Assembly (NCBI GenBank): GCA_021792755.1
Contig: JAJYUA010000024.1
Span: 1-60,881 of the forward strand
DNA length: 60,881 bases
Direction of reading: 5' to 3'
DNA from: Pseudomonadota bacterium
Lineage (GTDB): Bacteria; Pseudomonadota; Gammaproteobacteria; Steroidobacterales; Steroidobacteraceae
Shown: positions 21,801 to 31,830 of the stretch, piece by piece
Layout of the letters: the number at the start of each line of letters is the position of its first letter
Position numbering within the stretch: the stretch's first letter is position 1
Made by a program: the position numbers and the translations under genes
The notes under the pieces: generated by a model
What the model was told of the DNA's origin: nothing
The model's database searches: none
Seen by the model: the letters and a program-made list of their open reading frames with translations, nothing else

Positions 21801-22311
21801 AGATGCCGGCGGCTTCCTCGACGAAAGCGCGCATATCCTCGGCCTTTGCCTCGATGATGCGCGAGATGGTGCCCTGCTCGATGATCGCGTAACTGCGCGC
21901 GCCGAGGCCCGTGCCAAGGAACAGATTGGTGATGTCCTTGCGGCGGCAGCGCGCCCCGTTGATAGAGTAGCCCGAGGAGCCGTCGCGCGCCACTTGGCGC
22001 CTGAGGGAGATCTCGTTGTAGCTCGCGTACGGACCACCGATCTTGCCGTCGGAGTTGTCGAAAACCAGCTCGACCGAGGCGGTGCCGACGGGTTTGCGGG
22101 CCGAGGAGCCGTTGAAGATCACATCCGCCATGTTGTCGCCGCGCAGGTGCTTGGCCGAGAGCTCTCCCATCACCCAGCGCACCGCGTCGATGACGTTCGA
22201 CTTGCCGCAGCCATTCGGCCCGACGACGCCGGTGAGATTGCTGGGAAAGCTGACTTGGGTCGGATCGACGAAGGATTTGAATCCGGCGAGCTTGATCTTG
22301 GTCAGCCGCAT
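18811..22311 (-). CDS. smc: Chromosome segregation protein SMC
   Basis: Condensin ATPase of 1166 residues. The N-terminus MRLTKIKLAGFKSFVDPTQV leads to Walker A GPNGCGKSN (about residues 32-40). Long coiled coils flank a hinge near residue 500-640, and the C-terminal head has the ABC signature LLSGGEKALTAVALVF and Walker B PFCLLDEVDAPLD. Together with ScpA and ScpB in the same window, this gives a full Smc-ScpAB set rather than MukBEF. Transcribed towards zipA and ligA. Confidence 0.97.
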   Translation of the reverse strand: MRLTKIKLAGFKSFVDPTQVSFPSNLTGVVGPNGCGKSNVIDAVRWVMGELSAKHLRGDNMADVIFNGSSARKPVGTASVELVFDNSDGKIGGPYASYNEISLRRQVARDGSSGYSINGARCRRKDITNLFLGTGLGARSYAIIEQGTISRIIEAKAEDMRAFVEEAAGISRYKERRRETESRIADTRENLERLQDVRDEVEKQIRHLQRQAATARRYQGLKDEERRVTAELLALRIRELDSGAEVHDSATRQGELQMQSALADQRAAEAALESRRAQHAARAERLSAVQARHYEIGSEISRLEQAIQHTRQLRERQRADLAQASSTLAEIGAHIERDERELAAVREDLGASLPQLEDARRAEQAMAQALETSEGELAAWQERWEGLNGALGSAERTTQVERARIEQLENQLRRLEAQAERLALERDSLAAQDLSEQLDLLAGEESEARLAGETLAQNLRLVVEQVQGARAGQLAAEKELEEARAAREHCRAECTSLEAVQTAALSASTGEASEWLTGAGLAGRPRLAERLAVEPGWERAVETALGDYLEAVCVEGLDALAGPLERLAEGRLTLVEDSAICTSAVGDTLARKVSGPAAALAQLAGVRVADSLAEALQVRATLEPGQSLITRTGEWLGSRWLRVSRGVDPHSGIIEREHRLKSLRAAAAAAEDRVRIAETRLAQVRDALARAEVARDGAQADIQDAHRRHAELTGRLQAARARAEQTMQRRVRIDEEREELSREIAAAKEAVCRGREALEQGSMRVCELNAQREALEEERDVRREALAAARSRAQAAQVAARDLLIRVEARRSAQTSIGLSLARMGEQRAHVVRRREELEAELAGGDAPIVELERRLEDTLSQRLTVEDDLAAARAALEEVDMAQLALEEQRTQAERQVEHARAAMEAARLAARESRIRREGLLEQLIETRLTLEAVQERLPADAQVAAWEDNLAQVRAGIERLGQVNLAAIDELTEQTERKEYLDRQFTDLTSALETLEEAMRRIDKETRSRFEDTFEKINAGLKEKFPRLFGGGHAYLELVGEDVLNAGVAVMARPPGKKNSTIHLLSGGEKALTAVALVFSIFDLNPAPFCLLDEVDAPLDEANIGRFCDIVREMSQRVQFIFITHSKTTMELAAQLLGVTMHEAGVSRLVAVDVDEAVRLAAV

Positions 22312-22400
22312 CTACTGTGTCTTCCGGTCTCTTAAGTGGCCGCCCTGGAGAGCCTGGCGGACTTGTGATCGCCGCAGCGAGCGCGGCTAGTGTAGAGTAA

Positions 22401-22796
22401 ATGCCCATGCCCTCACAGCCTTCCGCCACCATCGAGACCTTCCCCAATCCGCGGCCCGGGGCGGACTACACCATCCGCATGCGCATCCCGGAATTCACCT
22501 GCCTGTGTCCGCGGACCGGCCAGCCGGACTTCGCCACCCTGCAGCTGGCCTATGTGCCGCATGCGAAGTGCGTGGAGCTGAAGTCCCTCAAGCTCTATAT
22601 CTGGTCTTTCCGCGATCGGGGGATGTTCCACGAGGCGGTGACCAACGAAATGGCCGATTATCTCGCCGGGGAGCTCTCGCCCCGGTTTCTGCGGCTCGAG
22701 GCGCGCTTCAAGGTGCGCGGGGGAATCTACACCCGCGTGATCGTGGAGCGCCGTCAGGCCGGCTGGGAACCGGCCGCGCCGGCAATCCTCCCCTAA
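22401..22796 (+). CDS. queF: NADPH-dependent 7-cyano-7-deazaguanine reductase (QueF type I)
   Basis: Reduces preQ0 to preQ1 in queuosine tRNA modification. The 131-residue product is the short type I form with the [14 protein letters not shown] motif (catalytic cysteine in CLCPRTG), the NADPH/QueF signature [16 protein letters not shown] and the glutamate in [12 protein letters not shown]. Divergent from smc with about 90 bases between. An alternative ATG lies two codons in. Confidence 0.95.
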   Translation: MPMPSQPSATIETFPNPRPGADYTIRMRIPEFTCLCPRTGQPDFATLQLAYVPHAKCVELKSLKLYIWSFRDRGMFHEAVTNEMADYLAGELSPRFLRLEARFKVRGGIYTRVIVERRQAGWEPAAPAILP

Positions 22797-22842
22797 CCGG
22801 GTCTACTGCCTTTCGGCGCGTCGCGCCGCCGCATTTTGAGAC

Positions 22843-22870
22843 TGTACAGCGCCTAGCGCGCCGGTATAAT
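22843..22870 (+). promoter_or_regulatory. Candidate sigma-70 promoter for dksA
   Basis: A consensus -10 box TATAAT (22865-22870) is preceded at 16 bases by TGTACA (22843-22848), a four-of-six match to the -35 box. It lies 40 bases before the dksA start and is followed by the ribosome-binding site AGGAG at about 22900. Confidence 0.6.
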
Positions 22871-22909
22871 CGCGCGTCCCGCACGAGGCTTAATGCTTAG
22901 GAGCAACTG

Positions 22910-23707
22910 ATGCCGGCCAAAAAACCCGCGCCGAAGGCTGCGAAGGGTAAGAAGGCCGCACCTGGCAAACCCGCAGCCAAGCCAGCCGCCAAGAAGTCCG
23001 CGGCCCACAAACGCGCTGCCGAGCACAAGGCGGCTCCACAGGTTCACCACAAGGCGGAGGCTGCGGCGCGGGAAGCGCGTCGTGCTGCCCCCGAGGCGAC
23101 TGCTCACCACATGACGGACGTAGTTGAAGAAATCCGCAAGCCAGGCGCGAGTGCGTCGGGCACGGCCAATGCGATGGAGGTCGCCGCCCGGGTGCGCACT
23201 GCGCCCTCGGCGCCGTTGAGCAGCGCCGCACCGGAGGGCGATGACACCGATGCGATAGAGCCCGGCAGCTTGCTCGCGGGCCCGCGCAACGTCCAGCCGT
23301 ATATCCCCAAGCGCGGCGAGCAGTACATGAGCAAGGAACAGCTCGAGCACTTCCGCAACATCCTCAACAGCTGGAAGCGCGACCTCATGGTCGAGGTAGA
23401 CCGCACGGTCTCGCACATGAAGGACGAGGCGGCCAATTTTCCCGACCCTTCGGACCGGGCCACCCAGGAAGAGGAGTTCAGCCTGGAGCTGCGCACACGC
23501 GACCGCGAGCGCAAGCTCATCCGCAAAATCGATGAGGCCCTCAAGCGCATCGAGGACGGCACGTACGGCTACTGCCTGGAGACCGGCGAGGAAATCGGCA
23601 TCAAGCGTCTGGAAGCCCGCCCCGTGGCCACCCTCAGCATCGAGGCCCAGGAGCGCCGCGAGCGGCGGGAAAAGCAATACGGCGACCGCGACGACCGCTA
23701 TCGCTAG
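22910..23707 (+). CDS. dksA: DksA-family RNA polymerase-binding protein with basic N-terminal extension
   Basis: The C-terminal 145 residues are DksA, which binds the RNA polymerase secondary channel and works with ppGpp. The coiled-coil tip keeps the D-x-x-D-x-A motif (FPDPSDRATQEEE). The zinc-finger region reads YGYCLETGEEIGIKRLEARP then TLSIEAQERRE: only one of the four zinc cysteines remains, as in other xanthomonad-type DksA proteins. The first 115 residues are an added Lys/Ala/Pro-rich, histone H1-like segment (KKPAPKAAKGKKAAPGKPAA) that may bind nucleic acid. The protein is 265 residues against about 150 usually. Followed by gluQ, the conserved dksA-gluQ pair. Confidence 0.9.
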   Translation: MPAKKPAPKAAKGKKAAPGKPAAKPAAKKSAAHKRAAEHKAAPQVHHKAEAAAREARRAAPEATAHHMTDVVEEIRKPGASASGTANAMEVAARVRTAPSAPLSSAAPEGDDTDAIEPGSLLAGPRNVQPYIPKRGEQYMSKEQLEHFRNILNSWKRDLMVEVDRTVSHMKDEAANFPDPSDRATQEEEFSLELRTRDRERKLIRKIDEALKRIEDGTYGYCLETGEEIGIKRLEARPVATLSIEAQERRERREKQYGDRDDRYR

Positions 23708-24644
23708 CGCCCCCTCCGCCGCAGGCGGTGGTTACACGGGCCGCTTTGCTCCTTCTCCCACGGGCTCACTGCACCTCGGCTCGCTGCTTGCCGCCGCCGG
23801 AAGCTTTCTCGATGCACGCTACCACGGCGGCCGCTGGCTGGTCCGGATGGAAGACCTTGACCACGAGCGGATCATTCGCAGCAGCGCCGATGAGATCCTG
23901 AGAACGCTCGAGAGCTTCAGTCTTCACTGGGATGGAGCGGTCGAGTACCAGAGCCGCCGCACAACTCATTACCACGAGGCGCTCGCTGCCCTGTGGGCCG
24001 CCGGGGCCACGTTCGAGTGCAGCTGCTCACGGCGTACGCTCACCGCCCATGCCTCCCGGCTCGCACACACCGACGCCCGGGTGTATCCGGGAACCTGCCG
24101 CTCAGGCCCTCGCCAGCCGGGCCCCGCCTCGACCCGGTTCAGGATGGAGGACATCGACATTGCTCTCGAAGACCGCTTCCAGGGTTCCGTCGCCTTCCCC
24201 GCCGGTTCGCTCGGCGATCTCGTCGTGCGGCGCCGGGATGGCGTAATCGCCTACCAGCTGGCGGTGGTCGTGGATGACGCTCTGCAGGGGGTCACGGACG
24301 TCATACGCGGCGCGGATCTTCTGCAGAGCACCGGATGGCAGATCGCGCTGCAGCAGGCCCTGGGGCTGCCGACGCCCCGCTACGGACATCTCCCCTTGCT
24401 CACCGAGCCGGGCGGCGCCAAGCTCGCCAAATCCCGCCGCTCCGTGGCCATCGCGCCTGCGCGGGCCGGTTCGGAGCTGTGGGCGGTACTCGGACTGCTC
24501 AACCAAGCCCCGCCGGCGGCGCTCTGCGCCGCCCCGGCGTCCGAGGTGCTCGCCTGGGCCATCCTCCACTGGAATCCCCAGGCTTTCCACGGCGCCCGGC
24601 AGATCGCCCTGCCCTGGCAGCGCGGAACATTCACCAGGCGCTAA
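23532..24644 (+). CDS. gluQ: Glutamyl-Q tRNA(Asp) synthetase (GluQRS)
   Basis: Attaches glutamate to queuosine in tRNA-Asp. The catalytic domain begins at about 23733 with YTGRFAPSPTGSLHLGSLLAA (HIGH-type motif), then WLVRMEDLDHER, a zinc site (CSCSRRTL with a downstream YPGTC), VDDALQGVTDVIRGADLL and a KLAKS-type loop. No anticodon domain, as expected. The only canonical in-frame start is ATG 23532, deep inside dksA; there is no ATG, GTG or TTG closer to the domain. An ATC near 23695 could be used instead. The product is certain; the start is not. Confidence 0.88.
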   Translation: MRPSSASRTARTATAWRPARKSASSVWKPAPWPPSASRPRSAASGGKSNTATATTAIASAPSAAGGGYTGRFAPSPTGSLHLGSLLAAAGSFLDARYHGGRWLVRMEDLDHERIIRSSADEILRTLESFSLHWDGAVEYQSRRTTHYHEALAALWAAGATFECSCSRRTLTAHASRLAHTDARVYPGTCRSGPRQPGPASTRFRMEDIDIALEDRFQGSVAFPAGSLGDLVVRRRDGVIAYQLAVVVDDALQGVTDVIRGADLLQSTGWQIALQQALGLPTPRYGHLPLLTEPGGAKLAKSRRSVAIAPARAGSELWAVLGLLNQAPPAALCAAPASEVLAWAILHWNPQAFHGARQIALPWQRGTFTRR

Positions 24645-24888
24645 CGAGCCGCGCCGGAACGCGACCGCTGAGCGGGTGCCGTCCGTCCCGGGACTTGCCC
24701 CTGCCGGGCCTGCTTCGTGGCGTGCAACGATGGCTTGCGGCGATTTTTGAGCGGCGGGGTTTCTTAGACACTCGCACTTGCGAGAGCACCCCCAGCGGCG
24801 GCAAGCAAGCGATCCAGGCCCGCCAATGAAACAAGGCCCGATCTGCGCAGAGAGCGGGCCCCGTTCGATGCCGCTGCGACGCGATCAA
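24645..24888. other. Intergenic region between convergent gluQ and pnp
   Basis: No gene is supported in these 244 bases. The right part holds the pnp terminator. A short T-run (24752-24758, ATTTTTG) lies 107 bases past the gluQ stop without a clear preceding stem. Confidence 0.4.
24828..24860 (-). terminator. Terminator after pnp
   Basis: On the minus strand GGCCCG (24855-24860) pairs with CGGGCC (24835-24840) around an inner CTGCGCAG palindrome and is followed by TTGTTTC. Position 30-60 bases after the pnp stop fits the end of the operon. Confidence 0.65.
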
Positions 24889-26976
<2,088 letters not shown>

Positions 26977-27017
26977 GCTTCGGTCCTCGTGATAGGTTCA
27001 GGCGAAAACACCAGTGC

Positions 27018-27053
27018 AAAAAAACAAAGGGCCGCGCTGTGCGGCGGCCCCTT
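27018..27053 (-). terminator. Rho-independent terminator between rpsO and pnp
   Basis: On the minus strand a GC-rich stem (about 27027-27053, AAGGGGCCGCCGC with GCGGCCCTT) is followed by TTGTTTTTTT, the strongest U-tract in the window. It lies eight bases after the rpsO stop. Partial read-through would set the pnp level relative to rpsO. Confidence 0.85.
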
Positions 27054-27060
27054 GGTGTCG

Positions 27061-27330
27061 TTAGCGGCGGAGCCCCAGGCGCTCCACGAGTTCCTGGTAT
27101 TTCTGCGGCTTCGTCGCCTTGAGATAGTCGAGGAGCTTGCGTCGCTGGTTCACGAGCTTCACCAGCCCGCGGCGCGAGGAATGATCGCGCTGATGCGACG
27201 TGAAATGCGCGCCCAAGCCGCTGATGCGCTCGGAGAGCAGCGCAACCTGGATCTCGGGGGAGCCGGTGTCAGCGGGTCCGCGCCGGTATTGCGCCAGAAT
27301 CCCGCCCTTTTTCTCGGTGGTTAAAGCCAT
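27061..27330 (-). CDS. rpsO: 30S ribosomal protein S15
   Basis: Primary 16S-rRNA-binding protein of the small subunit. The 89-residue product has the full S15 pattern: GSPEIQVALLSERISGLGAHFTSHQRDHSSRRGLVKLVNQRRKLLDYL, including the conserved H and DHSSRRGL residues that contact rRNA. Exact family length. In E. coli it represses its own translation through its leader; the leader here was not modelled. Confidence 0.98.
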   Translation of the reverse strand: MALTTEKKGGILAQYRRGPADTGSPEIQVALLSERISGLGAHFTSHQRDHSSRRGLVKLVNQRRKLLDYLKATKPQKYQELVERLGLRR

Positions 27331-27597
27331 TGCACAATGGTCCTAAGTAACTGTATCAAGTGCCCTTTTAAGCAAGCCCGCAATTCTACCCGGTGAGCTG
27401 CCTCCACCACAAGCTTAGTCGGCTCGTTCTTAAGGCTTCTCATCAATTCCCGCGCAGCCGCAGGGGGACGCAACCGAAATACTCCGGGAGCGGCTTTGAG
27501 CAAGTGGCTCCGCGTGCAGGGCCCGCAGGCCCGAGGCGCACGAATTGCGCCGCGCAACATCGTTCCGGACGATTGTGTGCGCTATGATGCAGCGGCC
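27331..27597. other. Divergent gap between rpsO and a small lipoprotein gene
   Basis: These 267 bases separate rpsO from the plus-strand lipoprotein. Besides the candidate rpsO promoter, a TATGAT box lies at about 27581-27586, 12 bases before the lipoprotein start, without a clear -35 partner. No gene is supported. Confidence 0.35.
27383..27412 (-). promoter_or_regulatory. Candidate rpsO promoter
   Basis: On the minus strand TTGTGG (27407-27412) and TAGAAT (27383-27388) are separated by 18 bases and lie about 50 bases upstream of the rpsO ATG. The match is moderate, but this is the only plausible pair in the short upstream region. Confidence 0.4.
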
Positions 27598-27864
27598 ATG
27601 ATCCGATCGATTCTCATCGTCATGGGCACCGCGTTCGCGCTTGCAGCCTGCTCGAGCCTGCCGGCGCCGCGGCCGCACAGCCGCCTGGCCGCTACACCGG
27701 CGGGCTGCGTCCGCAGCGCAGACAGCCTCATCCCCTCCAAGAGTGCGTGCATGACCCTTGGCAGCTCGTACTCTCAGCGGCAGATCCGCCAGACCGGCCA
27801 CACCAATCTGGCACGGGCGCTGCAAAGCCTCGACCCGGACATCACCGCGGCAGGGACCCCGTAG
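27598..27864 (+). CDS. Small predicted lipoprotein of unknown function
   Basis: An 88-residue product with a lipoprotein signal: MIRSILIVMGTAFALAACSS (lipobox LAAC, Cys18). The mature part has three further cysteines and a segment TLGSSYSQRQIRQTGHTNLARALQSLDP resembling small entericidin-unrelated proteobacterial lipoproteins annotated only as hypothetical. The start at 27598 is chosen over an upstream ATG because it places the signal peptide at the N-terminus. I do not recognise a function. Converges on truB. Confidence 0.65.
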   Translation: MIRSILIVMGTAFALAACSSLPAPRPHSRLAATPAGCVRSADSLIPSKSACMTLGSSYSQRQIRQTGHTNLARALQSLDPDITAAGTP

Positions 27865-27929
27865 GCGGTGCCGCTTTCTTCCCGGGGCTCGCTGCTGCGA
27901 ACCGCGGGGGGACAGTGCGCGCATCGCAA

Positions 27930-28805
27930 TCAGGTGAACAGTCTCTTGGGCCGCACGCTCCCGCGGCCATCGGCCTGCCCGATGCCGAGGAAGCGCCCCT
28001 CCTCATACAGCCTGACCTTTCCGGCGAGCGCATGTGCGCTTGCGATCTGCACCGGCTGGCCGTGGCGGATGCGCACGGCCTGCAAGGCGCTCAGATGCGC
28101 CGCCGGAAGGTGCTTGAGCGGCCAGTCCGCCGGCAGGATCTGCGGCGCGTCCCCGCGCTCGCAGGCAAGCGCAATCGACTCCAGGGTCTGCATCGGCTCT
28201 CGATCGAAAGGCTCGACGCTCGAGCGCCGAAGCGCCGCGACGTGGCCACACGTGCCAAGCTCGCGGGCGATATCCTCTCCGAGCGTGCGCACATAAGTGC
28301 CCTTGGAGCAATGGGTCTCGAGCTCGACCCGCCGGCCCTGCCGCCCGAGCAACCGCAACGCGAAGATTTCGATGGGCCGCGCCTGCCGCTCGACCACCAC
28401 GCCGGAGCGGGCCAGCTCGTAGAGCGGCCGGCCTTCCCGTTTCAGCGCGGAGTACATCGGAGGAACCTGACGCCCGGGCCCCAGGAATCCCGCGAGGACG
28501 GCCTCGATCCGGCCGGCCGCAAGCTCCGGCACGGCGCAGCGCTCGACGATTTCCCCTTCGCGATCGCCGGTGGCCGTGCGCACGCCGAGCTCGAGGGTGA
28601 ACCGATAGTGCTTGCGGCTCGAGAGAATCTCCCCGGCGATCTTCGTGGCCTCATCGAGGCAGATCGGCAGCATGCCGGTCGCCAGCGGATCGAGGCTGCC
28701 TGCATGGCCCGCCTTTGCCGCCCGCAGGAGCCGGCGCACGCGCTGCAGCGCGCCATTCGACGAGAGCCCCTCGGGCTTGTCGAGCAACACGATGCCGGTG
28801 GGCAT
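27930..28805 (-). CDS. truB: tRNA pseudouridine(55) synthase
   Basis: Makes pseudouridine 55 in the T-loop of tRNAs. The 291-residue protein has GIVLLDKPEGLSSNGALQRV, the catalytic-aspartate motif HAGSLDPLATGML (Asp at about residue 39), YRFTLELGVRTATGD, VPPMYSALKREGRPLYELAR and a C-terminal PUA-like domain. It follows rbfA by 20 bases in the translation operon. Confidence 0.96.
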   Translation of the reverse strand: MPTGIVLLDKPEGLSSNGALQRVRRLLRAAKAGHAGSLDPLATGMLPICLDEATKIAGEILSSRKHYRFTLELGVRTATGDREGEIVERCAVPELAAGRIEAVLAGFLGPGRQVPPMYSALKREGRPLYELARSGVVVERQARPIEIFALRLLGRQGRRVELETHCSKGTYVRTLGEDIARELGTCGHVAALRRSSVEPFDREPMQTLESIALACERGDAPQILPADWPLKHLPAAHLSALQAVRIRHGQPVQIASAHALAGKVRLYEEGRFLGIGQADGRGSVRPKRLFT

Positions 28806-28825
28806 GGGAAGGCTGCGGACGCTCC

Positions 28826-29200
28826 CTAGGAAAGCTTGTGTTTGGACTGATCCTGCGCCACCGCCTGATCGATCAGACCGGTGAGCCCGGCGGCTCTCTC
28901 GGCCGTCTCATCCACTATGAACTCGAGCCGCGGCGCATGCCGCAGCCCGAGCGAGCGGCCCACCTCCCCGCGCAGGAATCCGCCCGCGTGAGTCAAGCCG
29001 CGGCGCACCTCCTCGGATGGGTGCGTGCGGGCAAAGGGAACGAAAAACACGCGGGCGAGCCCCATGTCGGCCGAAAGACTGACCGCCGTGATGGTCACGT
29101 TCCCGACCCGCGGGTCCTTGACCTCGCGAGCGATCAGTGCCGCGAGCACCCGCTGCAGCTGCGCCTCGATCTTTCGTCCCCTGGAGCTCGACTGACTCAT
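28826..29200 (-). CDS. rbfA: Ribosome-binding factor A
   Basis: KH-type 30S maturation factor. The 124-residue product reads RKIEAQLQRVLAALIAREVKDPRVGNVTITAVSLSADMGLARVFF, with the family DPRV and VSxDLxxAxVF patterns, and a C-terminal LRHAPRLEFIVDET. The ATG at 29200 is ten bases after the infB stop; a longer upstream frame is the infB shadow. Confidence 0.95.
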   Translation of the reverse strand: MSQSSSRGRKIEAQLQRVLAALIAREVKDPRVGNVTITAVSLSADMGLARVFFVPFARTHPSEEVRRGLTHAGGFLRGEVGRSLGLRHAPRLEFIVDETAERAAGLTGLIDQAVAQDQSKHKLS

Positions 29201-29210
29201 GAGCGGCCGC

Positions 29211-31814
29211 TCAAAGGGTCCGTGCGACCTCGACGCGCGCGAAGCACTCGATTTGATCGCCCACACGCACGTCCTGGTAGTTCTTCACACCGATGCCGCA
29301 CTCGGTGCCGGCACGCACCTCCCCGACATCGTCCTTGAAGCGGCGCAACGACTCCAGCGCGCCCTCGAAGATCACCACGTTGTCGCGCAGCACGCGGATG
29401 GGGTTGTTGCGCTTCACGAAGCCCTCGATCACCAGGCAGCCCGCGACGACGCCGAACTTGCTGGAGCGGAACACCTCGCGCACCTGCGCAACGCCCACGA
29501 TCTGTTCCTTGATTTCCGGGCGCAGAAGCCCGGTCATCATCTGCCTCACGTCGTCGATGGCTTCGTAGATGATGCTGTAGTAGCGAACTTCGACGCCGGT
29601 TTCCTTCATGGCCTCGCGCGCTCCGGAATCGGCGCGCACGTTGAAGCCGATGATGAGCGCCTTCGAAGCCGCAGCCAGCTGTACGTCCGAGACGGTGATG
29701 CCGCCGAGGCCGCTTGCAACCAACTTGACCTGGACCTCGTCCGTCGAGAGCTTGGTGAGCGCCTCGCGCAGCGCCTCGACGCTTCCCTGCACGTCTCCCT
29801 TGATGAGAACTGCGACAACCCCCGCCTTGTCCTCGCCCAGCTGCGAGAACACATCCTCGGCTCGCGTCGCCTGACGCGCTAGCTTCACGTCGCGGGACCT
29901 ACCCTGGCGATAGAGCGCCACCTCGCGCGCCTTGCGCTCGCTCTCGAGCCCCAGGATCTCATCCCCCGCGTTCGGCGCGCCGGAAAGACCCAACACCACC
30001 ACCGGCATGGAAGGCGGAGCCTCCTCGACGGGCTGGCCGTTCTCGTCGAACATCGCGCGCACGCGGCCGAACTCCGGGCCGGCGATGATCGGATCACCGA
30101 GGCGCAGCGTGCCCTTCTTCACGAGCACGGTGGCCACCGCGCCACGGCCCTTCTCGACGCTCGATTCGATCACCACACCGCTCGCCAGCCCGGTGCGCGG
30201 GGCGCGCAGCTCTAGCACCTCCGCCTGCAGCAGCACCGCCTCGAGCAACGCATCGATCCCCTGGCCGGTGTGCGCCGAGACGTTGACGAACATGTTCTGC
30301 CCGCCCCACTCCTCGGGGATGACCTCTTGCTTGGCAAGCTCGGTGCGCACCCGATCCGGATCGGCTCCGCTCTTGTCGATCTTGTTGACCGCCACGACGA
30401 TCGGCACCCCCGCGGCGCGGGCATGCTGGATCGCCTCGATGGTCTGCGGCATGACCCCGTCGTCGGCCGCAACCACCAGGATGACCACATCGGTCGCCTT
30501 CGCGCCGCGCGCGCGCATGGCGGTGAATGCCGCATGACCGGGCGTGTCGATGAAGGTCACCACACCCTTGGGCGTCTCGACGTGATAGGCGCCGATGTGC
30601 TGCGTGATCCCGCCGGCCTCGCCGGCCGCCACCTTGGTGCGGCGGATGTAATCGAGGAGCGAGGTCTTGCCGTGGTCGACATGTCCCATCACGGTCACGA
30701 CCGGCGGGCGGGATTCGAGCGCGGCCTCCTGCGCCTGCTCGCGCTGCAGATCGACCTCGATCTGGTTCTCCTGCAGCAGCTTCGGCGTGTGGCCCATTTC
30801 CTCTACGACCAGCACCGCGGTGTCCCGATCGAGCGGCTGGTTGATCGTGGCCATGACACCGAGGTTCATCAGTGTCTTGATGACCGCAGGAGCCTTCACC
30901 GCCATCTTCTGGGCGAGCTCGGCCACGGTGATCGTCTCGCCGATGCTGACCTCGCGCACCACCGGGGCGGTGGGTCGCTCGAAGCCATGACGGCCCTCGC
31001 CCGCGCTCGGCACGGGCCGCGTCTTGACGTGCCGCTTTTTCTTGAAGCGCGAGCTGACATCCGTGGCGACGTGCAGCTCTTCCCTGCCATAACGGGTATG
31101 GCGATCGTCCACCGCGGGCTTGCCGCGTGCGGGCGCGGGTACCGGTGCCGATGCCGGCGACGGTGACGTCTGCGCCTCGGCCTGCTTATCGGGCCGCGGC
31201 AGGGTGGCCGTGGCATCCTCCCGGGAGTGGCGCTCCCGCTCCTCGCGCTCCCGGTCTTCACGCTCCCGGCGCTCCTGCTCCTCCTGGGCACGCTGCTCGG
31301 CCTGACGCCGGGCCTCCTCTTGAGCGCGCCTGCGAGCCGTTTCCTCCTCCTCGATTCGGCGGCGATTCTCGGCTTCGAGCCGCTCGTTCTCCCGGCGCTC
31401 GGCCTCGGCGCGCTCGGCCTCGAGCCGCTCAGCCTCCTCGCTCTCGCGCCGCTTCTGCTCGAGCTCATCGTGCTGCTTGCGGGCCTGCTCTTCGAGCACG
31501 TCCCGCTTGATGTAGGTGCGCTTGGTGCGTACCTCCACGCTCACGGTGCGAGAGCGGCCTTGCGCGCTCGCCAGCTTCAGCTCGCTCTGGGTCTTGCGCT
31601 TCAGGGTGATACGACGCGGCGCGGCATCGCCCTCGGCCGCCGCCCCCGCGCCATGGCTGCGGCGCAGATGGGTCAGCAGCTCCAGCTTGGCATCATCGCT
31701 GATGCGATCCTCAGGGCCGCTGACCTGAATCCCGGCCTCATCGAGCTGCACGAGCAACCGATCCACCGGCACCTTCAGGACCTCGGCAAACTGGGCTACC
31801 GTCACTTCCGCCAT
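29211..31814 (-). CDS. infB: Translation initiation factor IF-2
   Basis: GTPase that places initiator tRNA on the ribosome. The 867-residue product has the N-terminal IF2-N motif ([24 protein letters not shown]), a very charged Glu/Arg/Ala linker (residues 110-220), a second IF2-N motif, then the GTPase domain with G1 GHVDHGKT, G3 DTPGHAAF and G4 NKID, and C-terminal domains ending at [10 protein letters not shown]. Part of nusA-infB-rbfA-truB; 16 bases after nusA. Confidence 0.97.
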   Translation of the reverse strand: MAEVTVAQFAEVLKVPVDRLLVQLDEAGIQVSGPEDRISDDAKLELLTHLRRSHGAGAAAEGDAAPRRITLKRKTQSELKLASAQGRSRTVSVEVRTKRTYIKRDVLEEQARKQHDELEQKRRESEEAERLEAERAEAERRENERLEAENRRRIEEEETARRRAQEEARRQAEQRAQEEQERREREDREREERERHSREDATATLPRPDKQAEAQTSPSPASAPVPAPARGKPAVDDRHTRYGREELHVATDVSSRFKKKRHVKTRPVPSAGEGRHGFERPTAPVVREVSIGETITVAELAQKMAVKAPAVIKTLMNLGVMATINQPLDRDTAVLVVEEMGHTPKLLQENQIEVDLQREQAQEAALESRPPVVTVMGHVDHGKTSLLDYIRRTKVAAGEAGGITQHIGAYHVETPKGVVTFIDTPGHAAFTAMRARGAKATDVVILVVAADDGVMPQTIEAIQHARAAGVPIVVAVNKIDKSGADPDRVRTELAKQEVIPEEWGGQNMFVNVSAHTGQGIDALLEAVLLQAEVLELRAPRTGLASGVVIESSVEKGRGAVATVLVKKGTLRLGDPIIAGPEFGRVRAMFDENGQPVEEAPPSMPVVVLGLSGAPNAGDEILGLESERKAREVALYRQGRSRDVKLARQATRAEDVFSQLGEDKAGVVAVLIKGDVQGSVEALREALTKLSTDEVQVKLVASGLGGITVSDVQLAAASKALIIGFNVRADSGAREAMKETGVEVRYYSIIYEAIDDVRQMMTGLLRPEIKEQIVGVAQVREVFRSSKFGVVAGCLVIEGFVKRNNPIRVLRDNVVIFEGALESLRRFKDDVGEVRAGTECGIGVKNYQDVRVGDQIECFARVEVARTL

Positions 31815-31830
31815 ATGTTGTGCATCCCGG

